Of a stretch of DNA of 64,000 nt, positions 1 to 28,252 are shown in pieces. Each line of letters opens with the position of its first letter. Positions within the stretch are counted from its first letter, which is position 1. The notes below the pieces were generated by a model. The model was not told where the DNA came from and made no database searches. It saw only the letters and a list, made by a program, of their open reading frames with translations. The DNA is from Istiophorus platypterus. Taxonomy: Eukaryota; Chordata; Actinopteri; Istiophoriformes; Istiophoridae. The position numbers were made by a program, and so were the translations under genes. Where the stretch lies: positions 13,881,027 through 13,945,026 of the forward strand of contig CM029126.1 of assembly GCA_016859345.1 (NCBI GenBank), given 5' to 3'.

Positions 1-56
1 ATTTATAAACATCCGTCTATTCCAAATTAACACTCAATCATGAACACATAAATTAC

Positions 57-62
57 TTTATT
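57..62 (-). terminator. rbm12b: Poly(A) signal AATAAA for rbm12b
   Basis: The minus strand carries AATAAA here, about 460 bases past the rbm12b stop codon. It gives a 3' UTR of ordinary length (about 63-522), which is A/T-rich and shows no other gene. The motif is seen; its use is inferred. Confidence 0.5.
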
Positions 63-522
63 TACAGGTTTATGTCTGCAAATAAAATTTGTTTGCTCTG
101 TAAGTGACAGATCTGTGAAGAGAAATGACCGTATACAAAGATAAATAAAAAAATACACTTTGCAAAATGACCACAAATAGCAAAATTAAATATTCATTCT
201 TCAACAGTTTTGTACATGTAGAAGAAGATGAATTAAAAAAAAAAAGAACATTTCAACGAGAAAACAAATCCTCCAGGTGTTTCACTTTACAATAAGCATT
301 GTATACAAACCCATATTCAGTCAGCTGACTATAATGATTAATCACAGTAAAACGAAATGCAGGAAGGGGAAGAAAAAACATAACTGAATTCGTGTTCTTT
401 TAAATCCACATCCCATTACTCAAAGAGGAAGAAAAGACAAACTCTTCCCTTAAATCAACATTGCATATATGTCCAAACCACGCTTCTAGGGAATGTTACT
501 GCTATGAAAAGCAATATCGTTT

Positions 523-2436
523 TCAAACAAACTGCAGTTGTATTTTTCTTGGACCAATAGGCCTTCCACTCAGTTCCTCCACTGCTGTTAAGGCCTCCTG
601 ACGAGACTCAAATACTACAGTCGCAGAGCCTTTGGGTTTTCCACCCTGGTCATACTGCAGTGAGACAGATCCAGGAATAATGCGATATCCATAGCAAAAG
701 TCATAGATTTCTTCGCTGCTGATTTGGAATGGTAAATTAAGTAACTTTACACAGGTGGGACCATCAAAATGCTGCAATGAGGAGCCAAAGTCACTATGAA
801 CACCATTATCCCTGTCATGTGGAGCACAACTGCCCACTGCATAAGGCCCCAAATCACAGCCCCCGTGGACTTGAGTCTGTAGCTTAGTCATTGGTATATT
901 ACTATCTTGAGACATCCTAAAGTCAGGGTAGTCAGTGTAACCAGGGCGATAGGATGCCTCACTGCTTCTGCCTGAGTACCGCTCCTCTCGTTGCAGCGGC
1001 TCTTGCAACATTGGTGGTTCAACACCCAACTGTCGCATCTGAGAACGTGAAATGCACTTCAATATGACTTCTGAACCAAGAAACCGTCGTCCATTGAGAG
1101 AGAGTGCTCTCATAGCCTCTGCCTCAGACCAGAAAAGAACCAAAGCCTTCCCTACCCCAGCACCTTTATGGTCAAGCAGCAAGAACACCTTGTCCTCAGT
1201 GATATTAAACCCCAAGAAAAAGTCTATGATCTCAACTTTCCTTACATCAAAAGGCAGGTTCCGCACAAACAGACACATTTTCTCAGTGTCATAAGGATCA
1301 CTGGGGTAAGATGGAGGCCTCTCCTGAAACCGTTCAGAGTTCTCAGGAGGTTGGACATCAATGCAGTGAGACTCCAGAAGGGTGATCATGCTCTCTCTTG
1401 AGATTGGGCGGGTAGAAACCAATCGATTTAAGAATGGTCTTTTTTCATGAGTTAAGGCATCACAGTAGTCACGCTGATTCTTGAACAGCACAAATGCAGA
1501 TCTAGTTCTTTTCCCATCTTTGCCAATCAAGCGCAGGATCTGGTCATCTTCAAGTTTTGCATGATGAAAAAGATGTTTCAGGTCTTCTTTTTCCACTGCA
1601 TAGGATAGATTTTCCATCAAAACGCAGTACTCGTTGTCAGAAGGAGCAATGGGCCTCTGGGCCAAAGGTGATTGTGGCCTTGCATGTTCCTGTAGATTCC
1701 TCCAATTGCGAATTGGTGACCTGTCCCTTTCAAAGTTGCCTTCCCTTTTGGTAACCATTGGTACTCTACCAGTAGCCCGATGCCAATCCACTACTGTTGT
1801 CATGGAAACCTCGACATACCTTGAACCAATGTATCTCCTGTCCCTCTTAAGGCCTTCGCTGGCATCCTCTCTTGTTGCAAATTTGACGAGACCTTTGCCA
1901 TTGTTTGCACCATATTCATTTTTCAATAAGATTATTTCATCAACAAGTAAACCACTGAAAAATTCATGTACTTCCTTTTCAGTCACAGAGAAGGGCATTC
2001 CTTTTAGAAACACACACAAGAAGTCATCATTACTGTTTGAAACCCTTTGTTGCTGAGGGGGAGGGGTATGACCTGATCTGCTACCTGATCTCCTGCCCAC
2101 CTCCGGGCCCAAAGATCTTCTGCCAAATCTTGCATTCTCCTCAAATCCCCTCCTTTGATCAAACTCTACTTTTTTTGTACTTCTTTCAAGCATGCTCTGC
2201 ATCTCTGCTTTACTACTGAGTAGCAATGTTACAGACGAGTCCTTAATGCAACCCCCTGACCGAGTCATGGCTCTTCTTGCATCTTCATCCGAAGCAAAGA
2301 TAATGAAAGCTTCCTCTCGCTCCCCACCAATTATATGAACCCCTCCATCTGGAATTTTGAGGCCAGTGAAGAACTTGCGAATATCCTCAGAGCCAGCTGT
2401 GACCCTCAGTCCCTGTAAACGGATGACGACTGCCAT
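523..2436 (-). CDS. rbm12b: RNA-binding motif protein 12B-like, five RRM domains
   Basis: A 637-residue single-exon reading frame. I start at ATG 2436 (MAVVIRLQGL), the start conserved in RBM12/RBM12B; the frame runs four codons further up but only to a TTG. A 3' splice site (tctgcag) ends at 2459, so the coding exon has a short 5' UTR. RRM-type domains lie at about residues 1-80, 138-215, 270-350, 388-470 and 560-637. RRM1 (IPDGGVHIIGGE, AFIIFASDEDARRA, RSGG, IKDSSV) and the last RRM (GYRIIPGSVSLQYD, GRPIGPRKIQLQ) resemble RBM12B more than RBM12. The long PPEDFRR-type tandem repeat of mammalian RBM12B is absent and the linkers are short, so the protein is much smaller than the roughly 1,000-residue human one. 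The role is RNA binding in the nucleus by family; targets are unknown. Teleosts can carry more than one rbm12b copy, and which one this is cannot be told. Confidence 0.9.
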   Translation of the reverse strand: MAVVIRLQGLRVTAGSEDIRKFFTGLKIPDGGVHIIGGEREEAFIIFASDEDARRAMTRSGGCIKDSSVTLLLSSKAEMQSMLERSTKKVEFDQRRGFEENARFGRRSLGPEVGRRSGSRSGHTPPPQQQRVSNSNDDFLCVFLKGMPFSVTEKEVHEFFSGLLVDEIILLKNEYGANNGKGLVKFATREDASEGLKRDRRYIGSRYVEVSMTTVVDWHRATGRVPMVTKREGNFERDRSPIRNWRNLQEHARPQSPLAQRPIAPSDNEYCVLMENLSYAVEKEDLKHLFHHAKLEDDQILRLIGKDGKRTRSAFVLFKNQRDYCDALTHEKRPFLNRLVSTRPISRESMITLLESHCIDVQPPENSERFQERPPSYPSDPYDTEKMCLFVRNLPFDVRKVEIIDFFLGFNITEDKVFLLLDHKGAGVGKALVLFWSEAEAMRALSLNGRRFLGSEVILKCISRSQMRQLGVEPPMLQEPLQREERYSGRSSEASYRPGYTDYPDFRMSQDSNIPMTKLQTQVHGGCDLGPYAVGSCAPHDRDNGVHSDFGSSLQHFDGPTCVKLLNLPFQISSEEIYDFCYGYRIIPGSVSLQYDQGGKPKGSATVVFESRQEALTAVEELSGRPIGPRKIQLQFV

Positions 2437-2458
2437 GCCGAAGCGCAAATAACAGCAC

Positions 2459-5114
2459 CTGCAGACAGAAGGGTATAGAATAGCATTATTCCCAACAGAG
2501 CTTCTCTAGCTCTGCGTCATCTTCCTGGTCTTCCAATATAACACCACTGAACCTGAATAGCAATGTGAGGTAAATTACATCAGGGATATGGTAACAAGAT
2601 TACTATCAATGCCCACAGCAGCCACCGTAAAACACACAAGACTGAGAAATTTGGATTGGTGAAGTTAACTGTAACACTTTGACATGTACCACAGTTCACA
2701 CTCGAGTGGTAAAGTCTCAACACACAGTACCAACTTAAAGCATCAACCCTTTGTGTTGAAATGACTGGAAAATCCCATTCCAACCAAATCCAAAGCAACT
2801 TCTATTTAGTGTACATAATATCAAGTTTCCCCACAAAATACTCTTCAGTTAACCACACAACTTCACCATTTCTAAGATATTTTTGAAAACACCAGAGGTA
2901 CACTATTCACAAAAATGCAGTCCAACAATGTCTTAAACAATTAAACACAATCCATTAAAAGTTATTGGTCTGCCACAATCATTTACCTTTTTATCCTAGA
3001 TCAATTACATCAGATCTTTTAAATTCACTGCACCAATGTAAAACAAAACCAAACTCAACAAATAATTCAGAAGAAAATGTTGTGCACACCTCACACTGAA
3101 GTTACACCAACTCACACACTTAAATCTTTGGGCAACTATTCAAATTCATCAGATATAATCCAACTAAATATACACATAAATATGCATCTCCCAAATGGAA
3201 AATTTTAAAGGCCTCCTCTTTAATAAAACATCGCTGATAAACTTGTAGTCTTTGGAAGACTAAAGGCTAATTGACTTAACATGTGTCACTCCCGAAGGGG
3301 CCAATGCGCAAGACACTAAACATAGCAATTTTTTTGTTTGTGACCTGTTCCTCCAAGACCAGAAGTGATCCTGTATCCAGTTGTTTCGCATCACAATGGT
3401 AGTTCAAAAATTATCCAAGTTTACATCCAAGTTTTTCCACTTATTCAGCCAACGAAAAGATCAATAAAGCCAGGGTCGAACAAGTATTTCTCTCGCGGGA
3501 GGGGCCTTTGTGACGAGACAGCCTTGTTGATTCATTTTTAATTCAGCCTCGACTTGTAGACTTGGAAGAGGGCAGCTCTTCAACTATGCTGCCTAGCTAC
3601 TTTGCATCAAGGACAATATCACTATTATCATGGCATTATATGTGCAAACTGTATTTGCTTCATTGTCAACGGCTATGATTCAACCAAAGCAACTCCACAT
3701 CTGTTACTCAGAACCCAGCAGAACAAAAAGCACCAAAAGTGACATTAAAATTTTGTACGTTTAAAAATTTCTATTCATGGCAACAAAAACACTCTTATGG
3801 TTTGCATAGTTTGGCAACCTACACCATTATTGCAATCTCTGTGCTCCAGACACTGGTGTTCTTGTTTATCCAATTGCAGCATTCTTCCCTTTTCCTGCCT
3901 TTTCCCTTTCTGTATGTCCATCTCAGCACTGCTTCCTCCTTCAAACACTGATGCAAACTGATACATTACAACACTTGTACTGTCGAAAAGGTGATTGTCT
4001 TCACGTTGGAGCTCTTAATTATATCTGCTTTCTAGCAGTGTACCATGTAAACATTACTACTTTGTAGAGAAATCTCTTGGCTAACTTTTTGTTTACCAAC
4101 TATTAGGCAAGTCCTCCAGCCCTGATCATCCAATGGCAGAACACACTAGAAATGGACGTACAGAAATGGCATGTTTAAGTGCCATCATGTTACTAAACTT
4201 TACACGAAATAAGTTGTGTTCCCTGTTGAGTTTCCAAAATTCATAGCTTGTAAATGCAATCCTATGTGGCAGCTGAATACCAAGGTTCTTCAGTCAGACT
4301 CTCTCCAGCATTAAATGCACAACTAGGAAGAATTATCAAATGCCTCCAAAGCTTCAACACTATACGGGTGTCTTAATATTGGGTGTTGATAACAACCAGT
4401 GCCATGTGTTTCATCTGTCATGTGGAGTAAGTTTTGAGGTACCGCGAAATGATTTCCAGTGCAACCACTTCTTTAAGAATTACCACAACACGGTAATCGT
4501 TCATTGTGAAGTGGCCAACTGCTTGGCTCCAGATCTTTGAACCAAATCAAACAATAAATAAAATGACATTAAGCAACAATTAAGCTTGAGTCAGATATCA
4601 AACCGTACAGCGGCCAGTTGGCAAAGGTCTGTCCCAATTGTTCCGCATGTAAATCAAGTGCGTTAGACCAATCTAATGGTTTCCACTCCCTCCATTCACG
4701 TAGTTAAATCCGTCGGGAAACACAAATCAACTTAAAAAATAATGTCCCTTAGAAAAACCAAAAGCGCAGCAGGCCTACAACACACACAACCATCTTGTTG
4801 CCATTAATGCCAACGCTAATTGGTGTTAAGTTGCAAAAACACACAATCTGAGACCATGATAACCGCGTGTGCAATTTGACTGTTCCAAAGCGGGTCGTTT
4901 TCGGTGAGAAGACGGTAAAACACTGCAAATACGCTCGTCGTCCAAACGAAGCTCAGCAAAAGCATCGAGCTTCACCGACGTTAGCTTAGCATCCAGCTAG
5001 GCCCCTCACCCCGGCGCTAGCTCGATTTACAGTCAACACCGACTGAGGTCAACGAGACCGTACTCTTCATAAACAACACCACGACACAGCCACCTGACCA
5101 ACGGAGAGACTTAC
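2459..5114 (-). other. rbm12b: rbm12b 5' intron
   Basis: This stretch lies between the coding-exon acceptor (AG at 2460-2459) and a good donor (GTAAGT on the minus strand beginning at 5114). It is A/T-rich in its 3' half and becomes CpG-containing above about 4.85 kb. The small open frames in it have no domain signature and look random. The donor and acceptor are seen; their pairing is inferred. Confidence 0.5.
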
Positions 5115-5305
5115 AAAAAAAAAAGACAACCACAGACTCTTGTGAAAAATCGAGAAACGCGAAGAGAAACGGGTTTAGTTGGGCGCAGCTTCGTCCCGCT
5201 CTCGTCTCGTAGCGGATCCTCTTCCTCTCTTCCGCTAATGGGGCCGTAAACCGACGAGGAAGACGGATACCGCCACCTACTGTACGGGGGTGTCTGCACG
5301 TGTGT

Positions 5306-5330
<25 letters not shown>
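5115..5330 (-). other. rbm12b: Probable non-coding first exon of rbm12b
   Basis: The minus strand shows GTAAGT immediately below 5115, at the edge of CpG-containing sequence. That makes 5115 to about 5.2-5.3 kb the likeliest 5' UTR exon. The transcription start is not visible from sequence. A short TA run at about 5308-5336 is a simple repeat rather than a reliable TATA box. Confidence 0.35.

Positions 5331-5338
<8 letters not shown>
5308..5338. repeat. (TA)n microsatellite
   Basis: About 15 TA units, in the divergent promoter just upstream of the inferred rbm12b first exon. Confidence 0.85.
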
Positions 5339-5339
<1 letters not shown>

Positions 5340-5425
5340 TATAGGTGCACTGCTCGCCCCGGTCTCAGACTATTAAATACATCACTTTATTCCCCAGATT
5401 TACCTTAATTTTTCAAAGGGTGGTG

Positions 5426-5438
5426 ACACCAGATGGCG
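5426..5438 (+). promoter_or_regulatory. CTCF/YY1-like motif in shared promoter
   Basis: The sequence ACACCAGATGGCG fits the CTCF core consensus at nearly all positions and contains the ATGGCG core used by YY1. It sits roughly midway between the two divergent transcription units. This is motif resemblance only. Confidence 0.3.
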
Positions 5439-6210
5439 TTTTTGATTTTCTTTTTCTTTTTTTGCCGCGCCTTTTCTGAAGATAAACGATAAACATAAAC
5501 AAATCCGCGACATTATTTTCGGAGATCCTCCTCAGTTTACTTTCAGCGCCTGAAACATTCGCACGGTACTTTGACGTTTTTATCCAACGGCCGCGATGAG
5601 ATAGGGTCCGGTTTGTTTTCAGTTCGGCTCAGTGTTGCCTTTCGCAGAGCACATTGTTGGGTTCTCGTTCCTTTCCCCCGTTTTATTCGGTAACGAGGTA
5701 ATAGCGACTTTACTTTTATCCGTGTATTTCTTTATTCAGTGGTCCCGCTGTCGATGGCTCGGACCTGCAGTGCGCTCCGGGGTTCGCGCCAGCTGTGTTC
5801 CCAAATCATGTGATATTGTTGAACGCAGCAGCCTCAGCCAGAGAAAACCTGTGAGGATCGGTTGTGGAATAATAGGTATCGAAAAAGACATGTCCGCGCT
5901 AATCGAAGCGGATCAGATTGCCAGTCTTAGCGTGGTTTACACCTCGGCCGAACCGAGACGCTTTCGGGGGGTTTGGTTCTCGTGATTATCTGCGCTTTTT
6001 TTTTTTTTTGATCTCTCCTCCAACTCTCGGCTAACTATGTGAGCTCATGCTAGCTCGATAGTACCAACATTCGCCCGGGGTGAAGCTGGGGCGCAGCAGC
6101 GACGGAGCCACTGAGCCGACGATCATTTCCGACAGCTCCGTATGGATTTGACGCCGGCGTACATTGTTGCTTGATGTTTCACAAAGGGCCGATTACCAGC
6201 GATTTCGGAG

Positions 6211-23390
<17,180 letters not shown>

Positions 23391-23797
23391 CTCAGAGTTC
23401 TACATTAACACAGGAGATGCACAGATTTGCCTTTCCATTCACTCCTCCATGTACGAACTGTCCGGCCTGAACCGTGAAGGAGTATATTTATGACTAAGAA
23501 TTGCACTGCTGCCGAGGGGAGCTCTCCAGGCCCCATGGATCGTGGAGGAGCCCTATTCTTGAGATTTTCAGACACTTGTGTGCTGCTGAATGACCTGAGA
23601 CTCCAGGCACAGTGTTTACAAAGAATAACACTGAGGGGTGCTACAGAGACTAATGTTTTCACTGACCGTTTGATTTTTAGAATTTTTTTTTTCCATTTGT
23701 GGCTCTTAAATGTTCCCGAGATGATCACCTCAGTTCCAGTTGTTGATCTCTTCTAGGACTGAATGAGGATTACTCAATGGAATCACCTTTGGTATCT

Positions 23798-23800
<3 letters not shown>

Positions 23801-23856
<56 letters not shown>
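23801..23856 (+). repeat. (AT)28 microsatellite in setd2 3' UTR
   Basis: A 56-bp pure AT tract, 410 bases past the setd2 stop codon. In the mRNA it would be a self-complementary AU tract. Confidence 0.97.
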
Positions 23857-23860
<4 letters not shown>

Positions 23861-25038
23861 TTTCTTTGTTACTTTCCACTGTTTGAAAAATGGATCAATG
23901 ACAGAACGGTCCAGTCTTTTTTGACCCCCAGTCTCCATTTTCTTATACACGCTTCATCCCCCTGCCACAGACTCTGTATCTGGTGCTGCTTTTAACTGGG
24001 TTGTGGAGGTCCAAACTTCCACACCTCAAACCCTGCCTTTTTTAACCATAAGACTTTGGAGCCTCTGTTGTTTTATGAATGCATGATGTAGGCTGAGGTC
24101 AGAGTGGTATCCGTATGGAAATTCCTACATTTTCCATGTTCCCTGCTTCGAGTAATATGCCCTTACTGGGACGAGCTTTTAATCACAACACACTTAGGGA
24201 TCAGGCACTGACTAGCAGGTTGGCGAAGGGGTTAGAGATTAATGTTTCCACATCTTTTATCAATTTATGTATAATAACGGGAGCAGGGTTTGAATGCTAT
24301 GTTTGATGTGCTGTTAAACCATGTGTCAATTTTTCATCATATCCAACCCCTTGCTCTGCTCTGTTTCCTCTTCTCGCAAGGTCGAATCTGACAAAATCAA
24401 GGTTGAAACATTGCAGTTTTAATAGTTTCGAAACATCCTGTATGTTCTGGTTCTTTTTATCACTGTTGGTCCTAGTTAGAATCTAGAAAAACTTGGGTCG
24501 GCCTTGCTCCACAGACTGTCACACAATAAATTCCAAGCGTTTTACAGTGGTGAAGGCAGTATCCTTAGCATTAGGCTTACAAATATGTTGCAGCATAATT
24601 AATTGCAGTAAACAAAGTTAAAATGTATGTACATTGCTTTATATGTGAATATATTGAGTAATAGTTTTGGGGATGTTTAAAAAAAGCAGAAACTTTGTAA
24701 AAGGACTATCTTTCATGATTGAAAGTGTAAATAATGTGTAAAATTACCAAAGCTGTACACAGGAGACTAGGGTAAGGGAGCACAGTGAGCCCACCCATCC
24801 TCACCAGCTCAGCCCTCCTGATGCAGTTACCACAACAGTCTTTCAAACTTAATATCCCACTGCCTCACAGTCCTGTATTTTATTTCCGCAGTGGGGAAGA
24901 TTTCATGTGTTTTGTTTCTTTTTCTTTTTTTTGTAGTAGTATTTTTTTTATGTACAAAGTAAGTATGTTTCACCCTACTATACTGTAAGTATTGTTTAAG
25001 CACATTGTCATACTGAGTGTACAAACATTTTAAAAGAT

Positions 25039-25044
25039 AATAAA
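25039..25044 (+). terminator. setd2: Poly(A) signal AATAAA for setd2
   Basis: AATAAA followed by a T-rich and then TG-containing stretch (ctttttttgtaaaattatatctctctgccgtg region), as expected around a cleavage site at about 25060. It ends an uninterrupted 3' UTR. Confidence 0.65.
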
Positions 25045-25169
25045 CTTTTTTTGTAAAATTATATCTCTCTGCCGTGCAGTTGAACTGCTTTTTCTTAGGT
25101 GTCGGTTAAATAGACTTGAACAGATCTAAGCAAATGTGACTGACCTCTGTTACATGATAAACTGCTGAG

Positions 25170-25690
25170 TGCACACCCCATTCCCATTTTAGATTGGCTC
25201 ACTCCTCTAATAAGGGGCGCACATGGCATGAATGCCTCGACAGCACATACTAGCAGTGTTGAGCCAGATGTTTGGCCCCATGTAAAGGGAATCAAAGTGA
25301 TAGACTGCCTTCATTAGAGACATTAAGTGCGCTCTAAATATGGAGACCCGTGACGAGTGGAGAGAGGCGCTGCTGTGCTTCCCCCTTTCTCCTCGTACCC
25401 AACCCCCCTCCCAGCGTATGCACATTCCGCAGCCCAATGCCTGTGTGCTCCAGACCGCAGTTAAGCAGTCCCGTCTGGAGTGTGTGACGGCATGTATCAT
25501 TGCCCTGGGCCATGCAAGATGCCTGCTCCCACTTAAAACTAAAGGCAAAGAGATCATTAACAGATCTGAGTTCAGAGTGGGAGCAGGAATTAGATTGTGC
25601 CTCAGAGAGAAAGAGGAAACTTTCATCGGGAATATTTTGATTGAAGTTTTTATTTTCATTTCACCCTCAATTTATTAAATAGCTCTTAAC
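25170..25690. promoter_or_regulatory. Candidate conserved non-coding element
   Basis: Unlike its A/T-rich, repetitive surroundings, this block is complex, balanced in composition and free of simple repeats. It carries homeodomain-like TTAA/ATTA sites (cattaacag, ggaattag) and an unusually uninterrupted pair of antisense open frames. Those are the looks of an enhancer-type element in the setd2-nradd gap, but nothing here proves conservation. Confidence 0.25.
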
Positions 25691-25984
25691 TTAGCTCCCT
25701 CAGGGTTTTGGATAGGAAATGTTCTTATACACTAAATCCCTCGATAAGGGGCGGTATGTTCCAAATATGTCCAAACTTCCACATTGTGCAATACATCAAG
25801 GGGGGTTTACACTTAACTGTAAGTGACAAGTCTATAGGACTGCGGTTGTAATCCAGCTCAGCAAACATTTTCTGGTAATACTTTAGGGTCTATGGGAGGC
25901 ATGACAAAGAGACCTAAAAATAAAAATAAAGATATTTATCAAACTGTCGAGGTCAGTTGTACCTTGTCGGATGAACTTAAGTAC

Positions 25985-26330
25985 CCCATTTTTTCCTGCC
26001 ATTTATTTCAACCACGTATCTATAAATGTTACTTTTAACTATTTCAACTATATATCCATTAATTTCAGCTCCTGATTCAACCTTTTTGCTATCCATTACT
26101 TTTAGCTATTTTAGCCATTAATTACCTATAGCTATTTTCTCTATTTATCCATTATTTAGGCATTCGTCCATTACTTCCAGACATTATTTATCCATTAATT
26201 TTAGCTAATTCACCATCCCGTAGGTGAGCTATTTCAATTGATTATCCATTCATTCTAGCTACTTCACAGCATTTACCAGTTACTTAAAGCAACTATTCAA
26301 CTTTTGATTACTACTTTTAGATATTACATT
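25985..26330. repeat. Degenerate minisatellite, period about 25-30 bp
   Basis: Roughly a dozen diverged copies of a T-rich unit resembling tatccattacttttagctat followed by ttcaac. Examples lie near 26030-26060, 26090-26120, 26140-26170, 26190-26220 and 26240-26270. Unit length and sequence vary, so it is an old array. Confidence 0.65.
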
Positions 26331-26339
26331 TATCAAGCA

Positions 26340-26560
26340 AGCCTTTTGTATTTCTATTTTGTATTTGTTAGTGGGATTAAGCAAAAAGCACTGAACCAAT
26401 TTGCACCCAACTTGGCAGAGAGATGGGGCATGAGCCAGAGAAGAATCCATTAAATTTTGGTGCAGATACAGAGATCACTTTCCTTAAAATTGTGAGATAG
26501 GGCATTTTTCTCCTTGGCAGAGTTATGTGCTCTGCTCAGTGCCAGTCTAGTTTAAAACTG
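26340..26560 (+). repeat. Old dispersed teleost repeat (plus orientation, internally deleted)
   Basis: Contains hallmark phrases I recall from a very common teleost interspersed repeat: ggggcatgagcc, cattaaattttggtgcagat, gagatagggcatttttc, and a terminal ccttggcagagttatg then ctcagtgcc then tctagtt. The middle of the consensus is missing. It shares the ACTGAACC...TTGGnGGAG(G/A)GAT section with the minus-oriented copy at 63300-63515. The element class is not assignable from here. Confidence 0.65.
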
Positions 26561-26659
26561 TAATTTTTCAAATAAATTAAGTTACTCTACAATCACGTTG
26601 CTCTAAGCAACTGATGCTATACATATTGTGCAGAATAACTGTCCTATTACAACAAAACT

Positions 26660-28252
26660 GCACTGACTTATCAAAGTTATTTATTAAATGAATAAAACTC
26701 TTACAAAAACAGAGGCATACCATAAGAAAATATATACACAAAACCATACATTTCTGGCATAAAAAAAGCAAACACAAAAAGCAATCTGAGGCCATCACAT
26801 AGTGTAGCTACCACATCACAGATGTCCATAGTTCTCCTAGATTTTATTAAGATTTAGACTTTAAATGGTGATAAAATAAATACAAAAGCAAGATGGACAC
26901 AATGATTGATGTTAATGGTGTCTGGATTGTTTTTTTTTTGTCTAATACAAGAAATTAACTTGACACAAATAGAGCTGCGTATTTTTGAATTTAAGGAGAG
27001 TTGATTAATTCCTATTCCTTTTCTTCTGTCTTCACAGTTCATAAATGTCTCACTTCAAGCCATGTCTTTTCAAAACAAATCATCTTTAAGATATTTACAA
27101 TCATAGATTATTATTAGGAAGAGCTAAGAAAGGTGTTTTTATATTTATGCTTCATTTTCACATCTTCTGATGAGATTTGAAACATCCCTGGTGCATAATA
27201 TATCCTCAGAGTAAATAAATACCAAGGCTATTTAGTGGCTGCAGCAGAAAAAAGAAGAAAAAAGAACAGAGCAGGGCAACAAAATTTTAAAAATAGCCTT
27301 GTGGGCAGTTCCTATCTATTCATTAGTCAAAGCGTTCTTATAAAGAAAATAAAAATTGCAGGCATCATTCGGATGGTTAAGAAGATTTAACCCTCGGTTT
27401 CAATTGGAGCAATCTGATCAGTTGGCCCCTTTAACTCTAAGTTGGGTTTCTTGGAATTGTTTTTTTTTCCAAGTTAACACATGTGAACGGAAACGAGTCC
27501 AAACAGGGAAAGTCACATCACATTGAAAAGCAGAGTTGTTGGAAGAGATCATCTCCTTTTGGAAAAAAATCCACAGCAGTGCCAAAGTGGTTGCTGTAGT
27601 TGTGATTCATAGAACAAGGCTTGCCAGACTAAAAACATGATGACCTAAGTCCTCTATATTTGTTTACAAAAGCCCACACAGGAATTATTTTCTTTAAACG
27701 AAGCAGGGGACAAATCTGATGACTGTCCAAATAACACATAAACAGTGGTTTTTGAAAAAATGACACTCATGCAGTACATGTAAACACATTACTCTGTTTC
27801 CTGCCAGTTAAAGGTACTTAGATTAGAGTATATGGACGTCACTGTGGGTTTAATCCAATCTGGCCAGGATTCCACAATGTCCATAAAGCAATAGACTTGA
27901 GACTTAACAAGCATTGAAAATTGCTGACATTGAGAGGTTGCAACATACTATATATTCAGTGTGTTGATTTTGGTGACTTGCTCTGTAGTGATACATCACA
28001 GGAGATTCTTTCATGCGGTCGGATCCATATGGTATCAAATGGTGACGTATACTGGGTTAGAGTAAAGTGTTATCAGAATATTTTTTTCTCGTCCTAGTAA
28101 AAACAGAACCCTATGTGTCCAACAAAGCAATAAGAACTGCTAGTGGCAGTCTCCAGCAGTGACAGGTGTTGATATCAGAGTGCCTCCCTTGTCATTTTAT
28201 TCAAAGTTCTTCATTTGAGTCTGTGACTGTCGCACGTGTGGCTGGAAAGTGG
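26660..28252 (-). other. nradd: Presumed nradd 3' UTR
   Basis: About 1.6 kb of A/T-rich sequence between the nradd stop codon and the AATAAA at 26680. No open frame or repeat of note. Its transcription is inferred only from the poly(A) signal position. Confidence 0.35.
26680..26685 (-). terminator. nradd: Possible poly(A) signal AATAAA for nradd
   Basis: AATAAA on the minus strand, about 1.57 kb past the nradd stop codon, with no gene between. If used, the nradd 3' UTR is 26.66-28.25 kb. Nearer cryptic sites may be used instead. Confidence 0.35.

Larger units (their letters stand above)
4860..6210. promoter_or_regulatory. Bidirectional promoter region rbm12b / setd2
   Basis: The two genes are head to head. 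The rbm12b splice donor at about 5114 and the setd2 ATG at 6211 leave about 1.1 kb for both starts and the setd2 5' UTR. CpG dinucleotides are clearly denser here (for example 5150-5240, 5460-5600, 5740-6120) than in the flanking introns, as expected for two broadly expressed genes. A CTCF/YY1-like box lies at 5426-5438. No convincing TATA element was seen for setd2. Exact start sites need 5' end data. Confidence 0.6.
23391..25060 (+). other. setd2: setd2 3' UTR
   Basis: About 1.67 kb from the TAG to the poly(A) signal. It is A/T-rich with no open frame of note and contains a pure AT microsatellite at 23801-23856. Confidence 0.7.
25061..26650. other. Convergent intergenic gap setd2 / nradd
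   Basis: The space between the setd2 and putative nradd poly(A) sites. It contains a more G/C-rich unique block (25170-25690), a degenerate tandem repeat (25985-26330) and an old dispersed repeat (26340-26560). Open frames at 25207-25659 (minus) and 25340-25678 (plus) overlap each other, lack domain signatures, and are unlikely genes. Confidence 0.5.

Noticed and set aside
2436..2448. Upstream rbm12b start at 2448
   Set aside because: The codon is TTG, and conserved family sequence begins at the ATG at 2436.
5308..5338. TATA-like run as a core promoter
   Set aside because: It is a pure dinucleotide repeat; position relative to a start site is unknown.
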